NCBI GenBank assembly: GCA_019636285.1 | Contig: JAHBXV010000013.1 | Coordinates: 1-64,000 of the forward strand | DNA from: Planctomycetaceae bacterium | GTDB taxonomy: Bacteria; Planctomycetota; Planctomycetia; Planctomycetales; Planctomycetaceae | Reading direction: 5' to 3' | DNA: 64,000 bases | Shown: piece by piece, positions 27,826-36,075 of the stretch | How the letters are laid out: the number at the start of each line of letters is the position of its first letter | Numbering within the stretch: position 1 is the stretch's first letter | Translations under genes and position numbers: made by a program | The notes under the pieces: model-generated | The model's database searches: none | What the model was told of the DNA's origin: nothing | Seen by the model: only the letters and a program-made list of their open reading frames with translations

Positions 27826-28902
27826 ATGAAGCTGCTGACCGAACGATTCCACGCCGCCGACATCGCGCCGCTGGTCACCCTGGCGCTTGTTCTCTTCCTG
27901 TTCGCCGTATTCGTTGACGGATTTCTCACGATGGGAACGCTGTCGCTGATCCTCCAGCAGGGAGCGGTCCTGGCGATCGTCGCGGCCGGTCTGACATTCG
28001 TTCTGCTGACCGCCGAGATTGACTTGTCCGTGGGGATGGTGGCCCTGCTGGCGGCGTGCGTGTGCGGGGTGTTGTGGGAGCAGGACTGGGCGGCGGGCGC
28101 GAAAGCAGTGCGAGCGAAAGAGGTCGGCTCGCTGACAACCATCATTGTCCTCGGAGTCCCGTTTCTCCTGGCATTGGGCCTGGGCCTATTGTCCGGAATG
28201 TTGACTGTTTCATCCGGGTTGCCGAGTTTCATCATTACGCTGGCCATGATGAATATCGCCATCGGCCTCGCGCGGTTTCTGACGCTCAGCGAGAAGTTCG
28301 CGGTTCCCCCTCTTCTCGCGACGCTGGGTAACGGAAGCTGGCCGCTGTTTGGCGGATTTCGCCTGCCATACTCCGCGATGGTCGCGGCAGGCGTTCTCGG
28401 ACTTTCCCATCTGGTGCTGGAGCACACCCGATTCGGCCGCTACGTCTTCATGACCGGGGGCAATCGCGAGGCGGCCCACCTTTCCGGCGTCAGAACGAAT
28501 CGCGTGATCGTGGGCTGCCTGGCCATCTCGGCCATGACAGCTGCTCTGGGCGGCCTGGTCAATGCGGGGCGGCTCAACAGCGTGAGCCTCGATCAGAATG
28601 CCGATCTGCTCCTGGATGCCGTCGCGTGCGTCGTGCTCGGTGGCACCAGCCTGTTTGGCGGCGAAGGGGGGATTGGCCGAACGCTGATCGGCGTGTTGAC
28701 GTTTACGTCGCTGAAGGTGGGCCTCAACCTGATGAACGTCCAGCAGCTGATTCGCCAATCGCCGCTGCCGCAAAGCTGGAAAGAAAGCTGGCTGGATGCA
28801 ACCTGGGTAACGCAATTCGATCTGTTGCGGCCGTTCCTGTTGGGGGTGGTCCTGCTGCTCGCCCTGGTCATTCACGGGCGACTGGCGTCCAAGCGGCCGT
28901 AG
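27826..28902 (+). CDS. Sugar ABC transporter permease (RbsC type)
   Basis: 358 aa with about eight to nine membrane helices. Family signatures are VLAIVAAGLTFVLLTAEIDLSVGMVALLAA, LPSFIITLAMMNIAIGLA, GRYVFMTGGNREAAHLSGVRTNRV and VACVVLGGTSLFGGEGGIGRTLIG. The extra segment after LWEQDW (WAAGAKAVRAKEV) is longer than usual. It forms the membrane channel with the ATPase at 26221. An ATG at 27826 is the likely start (a GTG at 27766 is possible). A terminator follows the gene, so the importer is a three-gene operon. Confidence 0.92.
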   Translation: MKLLTERFHAADIAPLVTLALVLFLFAVFVDGFLTMGTLSLILQQGAVLAIVAAGLTFVLLTAEIDLSVGMVALLAACVCGVLWEQDWAAGAKAVRAKEVGSLTTIIVLGVPFLLALGLGLLSGMLTVSSGLPSFIITLAMMNIAIGLARFLTLSEKFAVPPLLATLGNGSWPLFGGFRLPYSAMVAAGVLGLSHLVLEHTRFGRYVFMTGGNREAAHLSGVRTNRVIVGCLAISAMTAALGGLVNAGRLNSVSLDQNADLLLDAVACVVLGGTSLFGGEGGIGRTLIGVLTFTSLKVGLNLMNVQQLIRQSPLPQSWKESWLDATWVTQFDLLRPFLLGVVLLLALVIHGRLASKRP

Positions 28903-28916
28903 GTCACCGGTGCATG

Positions 28917-28948
28917 AAAAAACCCGGGACGTTTCCATCCCGGGTTTC
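28917..28948. terminator. Bidirectional intrinsic terminator
   Basis: AAAAAACCCGGGA pairs with TCCCGGGTTT around an 8-base loop. An A-run on the left serves the minus-strand gene at 28981, and the T-run on the right serves the permease. The stem is short but GC-rich. Confidence 0.75.
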
Positions 28949-28980
28949 TCACGCGATTGATGCCGTGAAGCTCGCCGCGA

Positions 28981-29460
28981 CTACTTCGCCTTCTTCTTCG
29001 GCGTCGGCGTCAGCTTCTTCAGTTGCTCGGGAGTCAGGACTTTACCCATGACTTCCAATTTCAGAGCCGTAATTTCCTTCTGCACCTTCGCCTGCTTTTC
29101 CTTCTGCTCGGCGGTCAGGTTCAGCGCGGCATCGACGGTCTCGCGCAGCTCCTTGCCCTTCTTGCCTTCTTCTTTTGCCTTGGCGGTTACTTCCTTCCGC
29201 GTCGCCTTTTGTTCGGCCGTCAAAATCTCATTCATCTGCTTGGCCAGACCCGCGGCTTTTTCGCCGTATTCCTTCTTCAGACCTTCAAGCTTTTCCTTCT
29301 GCTCCGCCGACAGTTCGATCGTGTCCGGCACCGCGAAGACCTGCTCGCCGGGCTTCGGCCCCTGGCCCTTTTTCGGCTTGGCACTTTCGTCCGCGGCGTT
29401 CAACACGCCGACGCCCAAAACCAGCATTCCCGTCAAAACCCAGGTTGTCAGTCTCTGCAT
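28981..29460 (-). CDS. Exported Lys/Glu-rich helical protein
   Basis: 159 aa. A signal peptide (LTTWVLTGMLVLGVGVLNA) precedes a strongly charged helical chain with heptad-like patterns, such as LSAEQKEKLEGLKKEYG, ILTAEQKATRKEV, NLTAEQKEKQAKVQ and VLTPEQLKKL. The repeated L(T/S)xEQKxK phrase is reminiscent of Spy/CpxP-type periplasmic proteins, but I do not see the LTxxQ motif pairs well enough to assign it. The ATG at 29460 has GGAG eight bases upstream. A terminator lies 33 bases past the stop. Confidence 0.75.
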   Translation of the reverse strand: MQRLTTWVLTGMLVLGVGVLNAADESAKPKKGQGPKPGEQVFAVPDTIELSAEQKEKLEGLKKEYGEKAAGLAKQMNEILTAEQKATRKEVTAKAKEEGKKGKELRETVDAALNLTAEQKEKQAKVQKEITALKLEVMGKVLTPEQLKKLTPTPKKKAK

Positions 29461-29682
29461 TTCCACAACTCCTGCCTATAACATTCGCGCGGCCAGACAC
29501 ATCGTCCAGACCGCCCCCTCGAATGATTCTTACTTGCGTTCAAGCGGCAAACGGCATGCCGCCGTTGAATCGCTGAGTTTTAGGTCGATTTCGCAAACGG
29601 TGTTGAGCCCCCGCCGTTATCGAGTCCGGCCAGTTCCGGCCACCGTGAAATCCCACGGTCTTCCTGTCCGAAAACCCGCACG

Positions 29683-29721
29683 AAAAAACGGACTGGCCGC
29701 CAGGTGGCGACGCAGTCCGTT
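29683..29721 (-). terminator. Intrinsic terminator of the DUF1501 gene
   Basis: On the minus strand AACGGACTG pairs with CAGTCCGTT around a GC-rich nested loop, followed by TTTT. It lies about 125 bases past the stop of the gene ending at 29845, with the repeat at 29745-29818 in between. Confidence 0.75.
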
Positions 29722-29744
29722 GGCCCGCGGACTCTTAGATGTTC

Positions 29745-29818
29745 TAACACAACCTCTGTGCGATGAAGTGTCTGCCCGGTGTTCCGCGGGTTTCTGACAG
29801 GCACAACCGGTTGTGTTA
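29745..29818. repeat. 74-bp palindromic repeat, family 2, copy 1
   Basis: TAACACAACC and GGTTGTGTTA bound the element perfectly. Copy 2 at 51494-51564 shares CACAACCTCTG at the left and ACAGGCACAACCGGTTGTGT at the right, with an unrelated middle. The right border contains the perfect palindrome ACAACCGGTTGT. Confidence 0.75.
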
Positions 29819-29844
29819 AGGCTAACACCGATGTAGTCAACTTG

Positions 29845-31143
29845 TTACGCAAACAACTGCGGCATGACCTGGCCATCGCGGACGATCATCATCGGGCGGC
29901 CCGTGTTGGTGTGATATTCCTTCTTCGGATCGATCCCCAGGGCCGTGTAGAACGAAGCGGCCACGTCGTCGGGCTTGAAGCCTTCATTCGCTGGCCCCAG
30001 GCCCTTCTCGTCGCTGGCTCCCACGACCTGGCCGCCTTTGATGCCCCCGCCGCCCAGCAGCATGAACATCGCGCGGGCATAGTGATCGCGGCCATTGCGC
30101 GTGGTGTTGATCTTCGGTGTCCGGCCGAATTCCCCGGTGATGTAGACGATCGTCGAGTCGAGCAGCCCCTTCTCGGCCAAACCTTGGAAGAGGCCGGAAA
30201 GCCCCTGGTCGAGCGGGGGAAGCTGCTTCGTCTTCAAAACATTCCAGTTGTCGTTGTGAGTATCCCAGCCGCCGTTGGAAATGGTGACGAAGCGGACACC
30301 CGATTCGACCAGCCGCGTCGCCAAGAGGCAACTCTGGCCAAACGGCGTTTCGCCAAACTTTTGCGAGTACGCGGGCGACTCCTTGCTGGTGTCGAACGCT
30401 TCTTTCGCTCGTGGCGAGGTAATCACCGAATACGCCTGTTCGGCGAAACGATCAAGGCCGTCGACCAGTTGCGTTTCCTTTTCGTAGCCGCGGAATGTGG
30501 TGTCGAGCGACTTGAGCAGGTTGGTCCGCTTCTCGACATCGGTCACGGTCAGCCCGCCTTGCAGCGAGACACCACGCACGCTGAACGGCTGGCCGGCCTT
30601 GGGAGTGGCACCGGTATTCAGTGCGGCGTAGCGAACCCCCAGAAAACCCGGCTTCTGCTGGCTGTTGGGAACGGCCACGAATGGCGGCAAGTCTTCCGGC
30701 CCGCCCAGTTCCTTGGTCACGACCGCGCCGTACGCGGGATACTCCAGCGAGGGAATCGGCCGGTTGCCCGTGTTGACGTACTGCGTTCCCAGTTCGTGCG
30801 CCGCCAGCGTATGCGAAACCCCACGAACCAGGCAGATCTTGTCCATCGTCTGGGCCAACAGCGGCAGGTGCTCGGAGATCTCCAGGCCAGGGACATTGGT
30901 CTTGATCGGGCTGAATTCGCCGCGATACTCGCTGGGTGAATCGGGCTTCATATCGAACGTATCGAGGTGCGTCGGCCCACCCTGCAAATTGATGAAAATG
31001 GCCGACTTCGCCGTCGCTCCGGATGACAGACCCGACGCCTCCGCGCGCAGGTAGTTCGACAGCGTGAGCGACGAAGCGCCCAGGACGCCCACCTTCAGGA
31101 AATCACGACGGGCAACGCCGTCACAGGTTCGATGCAGGGCCAT
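29845..31143 (-). CDS. DUF1501 family exported protein
   Basis: 432 aa. The N-terminus has a twin-arginine motif (RRDFLKVGVLGASSLTLS). The rest follows DUF1501: FINLQGGPTHLDTFDMKP, LVRGVSHTLAAHELGTQYVNTG, GESGVRFVT-like ESGVRFVTISNGGWDTHNDN, VYITGEFGRTPKI, GRDHYARAMFMLLGGGGIKGGQVVG. The fold is that of alkaline phosphatases and sulfatases, and activity is unproven. Proteins like this are nearly always next to DUF1549/DUF1553 cytochrome-domain proteins, as here (105 bases downstream of one). AGGAAA precedes the ATG at 31143. Confidence 0.93.
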   Translation of the reverse strand: MALHRTCDGVARRDFLKVGVLGASSLTLSNYLRAEASGLSSGATAKSAIFINLQGGPTHLDTFDMKPDSPSEYRGEFSPIKTNVPGLEISEHLPLLAQTMDKICLVRGVSHTLAAHELGTQYVNTGNRPIPSLEYPAYGAVVTKELGGPEDLPPFVAVPNSQQKPGFLGVRYAALNTGATPKAGQPFSVRGVSLQGGLTVTDVEKRTNLLKSLDTTFRGYEKETQLVDGLDRFAEQAYSVITSPRAKEAFDTSKESPAYSQKFGETPFGQSCLLATRLVESGVRFVTISNGGWDTHNDNWNVLKTKQLPPLDQGLSGLFQGLAEKGLLDSTIVYITGEFGRTPKINTTRNGRDHYARAMFMLLGGGGIKGGQVVGASDEKGLGPANEGFKPDDVAASFYTALGIDPKKEYHTNTGRPMMIVRDGQVMPQLFA

Positions 31144-31248
31144 GGGGTTTCCTAAGAAGTGGTTGGTAGTTAGTGGGTAGTGGTTAAGCAAGACACGAAA
31201 ACGATGGGTTGATTCGATCGACCATCAACCCTCAACCATCGACCAATC

Positions 31249-33975
31249 TCAGTGATTGATCACGAATTCCTTGGTGTTGATGAGCGCCCAAAGGAGATCG
31301 CGGACGCCTGTCCGCAAATCGTCGCTGGCGTTCAGGTAGGCGAGTGCCGTGACGCGCTCGTCGTCGCTGGGCAGTCGCGACAGGCTGCGGAGATACGCGC
31401 CTTCAATAATCTGTTCGACTTCGGTCGGCGCGGCGGGAGTGTCTTTGGAGTCGCTTACCGATTCACCTTCCGTCATGGCCAGTTGCTTCAGCTTCTCTTC
31501 GACGGCCGCTCCTTCTTCGCGAAGCTTGCGGGCTAAATCTTTGTCGCCGCCAGCTCTTGCCTTGCGGGCTTTCTCCTTGAGGGCGGCCAATTGTCGATCC
31601 AGATCCTTGCGTTCCGCGACCACGTCCTTCTGGCTCGCCGGCGTCCCGGCACGGACGATCTGGTCGACCCAGCCGCCTCGGCGTTCGATCATCTGCAGCG
31701 TCTCGTTGTCGTTCTGCAGGAAGACCGTCTGCAGCAAGCTCGCTTCCATCGAACGGTCGCAATCGCAATTGCTTTCGCGGATCGAGCGGCCGAAGACCGT
31801 CAGGGCGAAACCGAATTTTCCACCGTTGCCGCGAGCATCAACATTCGTGTCGGCAATGGCTCGCGAGGAACACTCGGAAACGAGCTTCGCCGCTTCAGGG
31901 TCACTGGCCGTTGCTGAACGGATCGCGTCGTAGGCGATTTCCGCCGGGAGCCGACGGGGAATCTGGTGGCTGAAATTGCGATCATCCAGCCGGTTCGTGT
32001 CGTTCGATTTCCACGACCGCTGATAGGTGTCAGAATTGCAGATTTCCCGGTGCAGCCACTTGATGTCGTAATCGTGGGCCACGAACTCGCGAGCCAGATA
32101 GTCGAATAGTTCCTGGTTGCTCGGCGGATTCGCGAGACTCAGATCGTCCGTTGGTTCGACGATGCCGCGATGGAAGTACGTCGCCCAGACCCGGTTGACG
32201 AACGCCTTCGCGAAGTAGGGGTTCTCTTCTTCCAGCAACCAGTCCATCAGGGCTTCCCGCGGGTCATCCATTTCCGCGATGGCGAGCTCTTCGCCACCCA
32301 GAATCTTGGCGGTGCGGCCGCCGACCACGCGCGGGTTCTTTTTGTTTTTGTTCTTGTCGGCGTTTTTGCCTTTGGGCTCGTTGGCGGGCGGAAGAACGAA
32401 TGTTTCCAAGAACGGAATGGCCTTCCCGTCGCCGAGGGCGGCCTTCAACTCGCGGGCAAGCTGGTTCTGATTCTTCCCCTTTGAATCGAGGCCAATGTTC
32501 TCATACAGACCGATCATCGCATCGCGATCCTCGCGCGGCGTTCCGTACTGCACGCGGGTGAAAAAGTTCTTGAACCGATCGAAGTCATCCTTGGTCCACT
32601 GGTCAAACGGGTGCTTGTGGCACTGGGCGCACTGGATGCGAATCCCCAGAAAGCTGTAGGCGAATCCGAGCGATCGCTCTTCCGGACTACGGAAATTGGT
32701 TCGCGACCAGTACTGCGGCAGGCAGGGCTGATCCGCGAATGTTTGGTTGGAATCCTTCATGTAATACGACGACATCCGCTTCGAGTAATCTTCGAGGCTT
32801 TCGCCTTCCAGCCGGCTGGTCGCCAAGATGACCCCTCGGGCGATTTCGTCATAAGGCATATTCTTTTCGAAGCGGGCCCGGAACCAGGCGTACCAGTCAT
32901 CCATCGCCTGCTGGTTGCCAAGAGTGATATTGTTGAGATACCGGCGATTCGCACCGGTGAAGTCGCTCATCTTGGTGGCCCACCAGGCGGCGTAGCCGGG
33001 GCGTTCCAGGAGTTCGTCGATCTTCTTCGCTCGCTTGCTGGACGATTCGTCCGCGAGGAAGGCTTTCACTTCGTCGGCGGTCGGCAGGGTTCCGGTGATG
33101 TCGAGCGACACCCGGCGCAGAAACTCCGCATCGGTGCAGATGTCGGAAGGCACGACACCCAGCTTTTTGAGCTTGTCGACGACGAGTGAGTCGACCGGTG
33201 TCGTCGTCTTCACCTGGGGATACTTGTCCGCGACCAGTTCGCTGACCGGCCGGATCACGGGGACGGGGACAACGCCGTTGTCGTAAAACGCGACGACATG
33301 GCTGTCGCCGGGTTCCATGGCGGTCACTTTGCCAGTTTCGTCGATCGTCGCGATCTGATCGTTGTTCGACTGGAACCGGCAGAGCGGCGTGACATCTTCG
33401 CGGCTGCCATCGGACCAGACGGCGACGGCCTTCAGCGTGAAGGTTTCGCCCTGCTGTTTCGCGACGATTTCGGACGGCGTCACTTCCAGGCGGACGAACT
33501 CAGGCGTCGACTTATCAACCGGCTTCGCACCGGCCGCGATCCATCCGTGCAGGACGCGATACTGCCACGAATCGGCCTTGAGGCGCTCGCCCCCTTCGTG
33601 GGGAATAATCATCAGCGGTTTGGTTAGAACGAGCGACTCGGCGGGTTTCTCCAAATTCATACGCGGCTCGTCGCCGGCAAGGATGTTCTGGTGATCGACC
33701 TTGAAGTCGTAGCCGAATAGCGAGAGCTGGAAGCCCCCCTGCCCCTGGAAAGAACCATGGCAGGCGCGGCCGTTGCAGCCCAGCTTGCCGAGCAGCGGAA
33801 CGATGTGCTTGCGAAACTCGGGGACTTCCTCGACGGCTGACGCGAACCGCTGATCAATGCGTGAGACCTCGGGAGATTCGTCTTGACCGGGCTTGGATTC
33901 GCCAAGACCGACGGCGGTCGAACACGCCAGGATCCCGAACATCATTCCGCGAGCGAACAAGAATCCGTGCCGCAT
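31249..33975 (-). CDS. DUF1549/DUF1553 cytochrome-domain protein with Ig-like domain
   Basis: 908 aa. A signal peptide is followed by a haem-like motif with an unusual spacing, CNGRACH (residues 67-73), an Ig-like (Big_2) segment near residues 150-240 (RLEVTPSEIVAKQQGETFTLKAVAVWSDGS), a DUF1549 domain (FLRRVSLDITGTLPTADEV, AQCHKHPFDQW with a second motif CAQCH), a Lys/Asn-rich linker near 530-545, and DUF1553 (WATYFHRGIVEPTDDLSLANPPSN, YQRSWKSNDTN, LRTGVRDLLWALINTKEFV). The family is a Planctomycetota hallmark, role not settled. GGAG precedes the ATG at 33975; a GTG lies two codons upstream. Confidence 0.93.
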   Translation of the reverse strand: MRHGFLFARGMMFGILACSTAVGLGESKPGQDESPEVSRIDQRFASAVEEVPEFRKHIVPLLGKLGCNGRACHGSFQGQGGFQLSLFGYDFKVDHQNILAGDEPRMNLEKPAESLVLTKPLMIIPHEGGERLKADSWQYRVLHGWIAAGAKPVDKSTPEFVRLEVTPSEIVAKQQGETFTLKAVAVWSDGSREDVTPLCRFQSNNDQIATIDETGKVTAMEPGDSHVVAFYDNGVVPVPVIRPVSELVADKYPQVKTTTPVDSLVVDKLKKLGVVPSDICTDAEFLRRVSLDITGTLPTADEVKAFLADESSSKRAKKIDELLERPGYAAWWATKMSDFTGANRRYLNNITLGNQQAMDDWYAWFRARFEKNMPYDEIARGVILATSRLEGESLEDYSKRMSSYYMKDSNQTFADQPCLPQYWSRTNFRSPEERSLGFAYSFLGIRIQCAQCHKHPFDQWTKDDFDRFKNFFTRVQYGTPREDRDAMIGLYENIGLDSKGKNQNQLARELKAALGDGKAIPFLETFVLPPANEPKGKNADKNKNKKNPRVVGGRTAKILGGEELAIAEMDDPREALMDWLLEEENPYFAKAFVNRVWATYFHRGIVEPTDDLSLANPPSNQELFDYLAREFVAHDYDIKWLHREICNSDTYQRSWKSNDTNRLDDRNFSHQIPRRLPAEIAYDAIRSATASDPEAAKLVSECSSRAIADTNVDARGNGGKFGFALTVFGRSIRESNCDCDRSMEASLLQTVFLQNDNETLQMIERRGGWVDQIVRAGTPASQKDVVAERKDLDRQLAALKEKARKARAGGDKDLARKLREEGAAVEEKLKQLAMTEGESVSDSKDTPAAPTEVEQIIEGAYLRSLSRLPSDDERVTALAYLNASDDLRTGVRDLLWALINTKEFVINH

Positions 33976-34117
33976 ATCCACTTCTCCGCAGTCCTATTCG
34001 ATGCCGCCAAATTTTATTTTGAGCGGTCTCGATCGCAGGTTTGGGGTCTTTATTCGGTCATTCAGCCGTTTTCGCGCGCTGTGAAGTCTCCCGAGAGAGA
34101 TGCCGCGCCGGCTCAAC

Positions 34118-34774
34118 TTATTCTTTCTTCGGCGCCACAACTTTCTTGGCGTCGGAAGTTGTTTGTGCACCGGGCTTTACCGGTTTCTTTGCATTCCCGC
34201 CGCCCGATTTCCCGCCTCCCAGTGCCGATTTGCGCAGGGTCGCGAGTTCCGTGTCTATGGACCCGTCGGACGACTTCTCCAGAGCTTCCAGTTGACGGTC
34301 GATGCGTTCCAATCGATCGCGCAGCCGGGCTTCCTCGTGCTTGAGAAGTTTCACCCGGATTTCGCGGCGTTCCTTCAGGGCCTTCCGAATCTGGTCTTCC
34401 AGCCCGTCGTCGCTTCCCATCGCCATGCGAGCCGCCAGGAGGCGTATACGCGATTCGAGTTGCCATTCCTTGAGTTCCAGCGGATAGCGATCGGGGGTCC
34501 GCTCCTTGGAACGAACGAGACGATCCCGCGTTTTGTTCAGATCGTTGATCGCCGACCGAAACTCCTTTGGCTGTGAGTCTTCGAGCGTCCGCAGGAGCTT
34601 TCCAAGTTCCGGATGATGCTTGTCGGCGAACGCCAGAACGTCTTTTCGGACTTCGCCGTCGACGTCACTCTCTCCCTGGGCCACGCCGGAAGATGTCCCG
34701 AACAGGCTGGCCAGCAGGGCCAGACAAACAACACGCACGAGGCGGCGGCACGGATTCCGTTGAGGCAGGACCAC
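34118..34774 (-). CDS. Exported coiled-coil protein
   Basis: 218 aa. A signal peptide (RRLVRVVCLALLASLFGTSSGVAQG) leads into an Arg/Lys/Glu-rich helical region with long heptads (LRTLEDSQPKEFRSAINDL, LVRSKERTPDRYPLELKEW, RKALKERREIRVKLLKHEE, LRDRLERIDRQLEALEK) and a Gly/Lys tail. It looks like an extended coiled coil in the periplasm. I favour the GTG at 34774 because GGAGGA sits nine bases upstream; an ATG at 34792 overlaps the gene before it. It directly follows the anti-sigma-like gene and is probably cotranscribed with it. No known family recognised. Confidence 0.7.
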   Translation of the reverse strand: MVLPQRNPCRRLVRVVCLALLASLFGTSSGVAQGESDVDGEVRKDVLAFADKHHPELGKLLRTLEDSQPKEFRSAINDLNKTRDRLVRSKERTPDRYPLELKEWQLESRIRLLAARMAMGSDDGLEDQIRKALKERREIRVKLLKHEEARLRDRLERIDRQLEALEKSSDGSIDTELATLRKSALGGGKSGGGNAKKPVKPGAQTTSDAKKVVAPKKE

Positions 34775-34776
34775 GA

Positions 34777-35322
34777 TCAGTTGTCCTCCCATTCATCGTC
34801 GTTATGTTCCCCGTCGACGCGACGGGAGTCACTCTCGACGGCGGCCATCAACCAACTGGGAACGGTGATTTCGCCATCGAATGCGGCAGCGTCGTCTTCG
34901 GTCGCCAACTCGACCCGTACATCGGTCGCCCGCCACATTCGCAACAGTTCGGCCGCCTGGTCGGGAGAGTGTGTCGGCCGCAGCGACTGCGACAGAACGA
35001 TCGCGAAAAGCCCAAGACCGGCAATCGACAGAGGCAGCAGCCATGTACCGCGACGACGGCGAGACCGGCGCCCCGATTGACCGCCGGCCGGTTGGACAAC
35101 AGCCGTCCGCTCGCTGACAAGGATCGGGGCAAGGTTTGCAAACAGCACCGTGGCGGACGCGACCGCGGCACAGGCGCGTTCGTCCGTTTCCAGGCGGCGC
35201 TCAAACAGTTCCCGATCAGCGGGCGACAGCTCGTCGAGCACATAGCGTGCGGCCAGCCACTCGATGTCCCTCGCTTCGCGGTCTGTCTTCTCGGTCAACA
35301 TGGCAAATTCTTTCGGCGTCAT
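34777..35322 (-). CDS. Anti-sigma-factor-like membrane protein
   Basis: 181 aa with one membrane helix (TWLLPLSIAGLGLFAIVLSQSL, after an RRSRRRRG stop-transfer). The N-terminal 75 residues resemble anti-sigma domains (REARDIEWLAARYVLDELSPADRELFERRLETDERACAAVA), but I see no HxxxCxxC zinc motif, so it is the zinc-less type. The outer part is acidic and short. It starts ten bases after the ECF sigma gene, which fits membrane control of that factor; such pairs usually release the sigma factor on an envelope signal. That it inhibits this sigma is inferred from context. Confidence 0.75.
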   Translation of the reverse strand: MTPKEFAMLTEKTDREARDIEWLAARYVLDELSPADRELFERRLETDERACAAVASATVLFANLAPILVSERTAVVQPAGGQSGRRSRRRRGTWLLPLSIAGLGLFAIVLSQSLRPTHSPDQAAELLRMWRATDVRVELATEDDAAAFDGEITVPSWLMAAVESDSRRVDGEHNDDEWEDN

Positions 35323-35331
35323 CTGTCAGCG

Positions 35332-35844
35332 TTATTCCGCGAGTTGCTTCCGCAACTTTTCGAGCGCAAGACGCATTCGGGTCAACACGGTTCCAATCGG
35401 AAGATTTAGGTCGCTGGCGATTTCCGCAAACGTCTGGCCGTCGTGAATTCGGCGGCGAACAACTTCCTGCTGCTCGGGGGGGAGCGTTCCAACACTGGCC
35501 CGCAACCGGGCGGCCATTTCCTCGCTCACGAGTGGATCGTTTTTAAACTCCTCGACGGTCGATTGATTCCGCCGTTCCCACCACCGACGGCGAGTTCGCT
35601 CCGCGGCGGCCTGTTTGCGTCGCAACTGCAGCGCTTCGCGGTACGCGACCTGGAACAACCAGCCCCGCCAGGACTCTCCACGGACGCTCGTGCCGTGTTC
35701 GAGAACCTGGCGAAATGTCGACTGCAGCGCGTCGGCGGCCGCGTCGCGGTCGCGTAGTACGCCCAGGAGGAAAGCGAACAACTCCTGCGAGTGCGCGCGG
35801 TAAAGTTCATCGGCGGTCTGATCTTTGGCGGAAGGGTCCGTCAC
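35332..35844 (-). CDS. ECF-type RNA polymerase sigma factor
   Basis: 170 aa from the chosen start. Region 2 is LYRAHSQELFAFLLGVLRDRDAAADALQSTFRQVLEH with the following WRGWLFQVAYREALQLRRKQAAAERTRR; region 4 is LRASVGTLPPEQQEVVRRRIHDGQTFAEIASDLNLPIGTVLTRMRLALEKLRKQL. The start is uncertain: a GTG at 35844 gives a normal-length factor, but the frame stays open to a GTG at 36063. I preferred the shorter because the upstream segment does not look like part of the family. It lies between a FlgG-like gene and an anti-sigma-like gene. Confidence 0.85.
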   Translation of the reverse strand: MTDPSAKDQTADELYRAHSQELFAFLLGVLRDRDAAADALQSTFRQVLEHGTSVRGESWRGWLFQVAYREALQLRRKQAAAERTRRRWWERRNQSTVEEFKNDPLVSEEMAARLRASVGTLPPEQQEVVRRRIHDGQTFAEIASDLNLPIGTVLTRMRLALEKLRKQLAE

Positions 35845-36075
35845 TGCAAGATCCGCGTCGGCGCCGTCAAATGCTCGCGAGTCAGTGGTCGTCCTTGGCC
35901 GGCCGAATACCCGATGAGGCTGGTCCGTGACGACGATAGCCAGATTGGTCGCGATGTCCCTCAGGGAAACCCGCCGCAGTTCTCGACACTTCAAGATGCC
36001 GAGCGCCCGCCGATTATTTTCCCACAACCAGTCTCTGGCAGACAGAAATACCGCAAACGACACCCAGAGAACAGC

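Larger units (their letters stand above)
29461..29844. other. 384-bp gap with a terminator and one repeat
   Basis: The gap between two minus-strand genes holds the terminator at 29683-29721, which belongs to the DUF1501 gene, and a family 2 repeat at 29745-29818. The rest (29461-29680) should include the promoter of the charged exported protein; no hexamers stand out. Confidence 0.5.

Noticed and set aside
35845-36063. An extended N-terminus of the ECF sigma factor
   Set aside because: Open but unlike the family and without a good ribosome-binding site; kept only as an alternative start.
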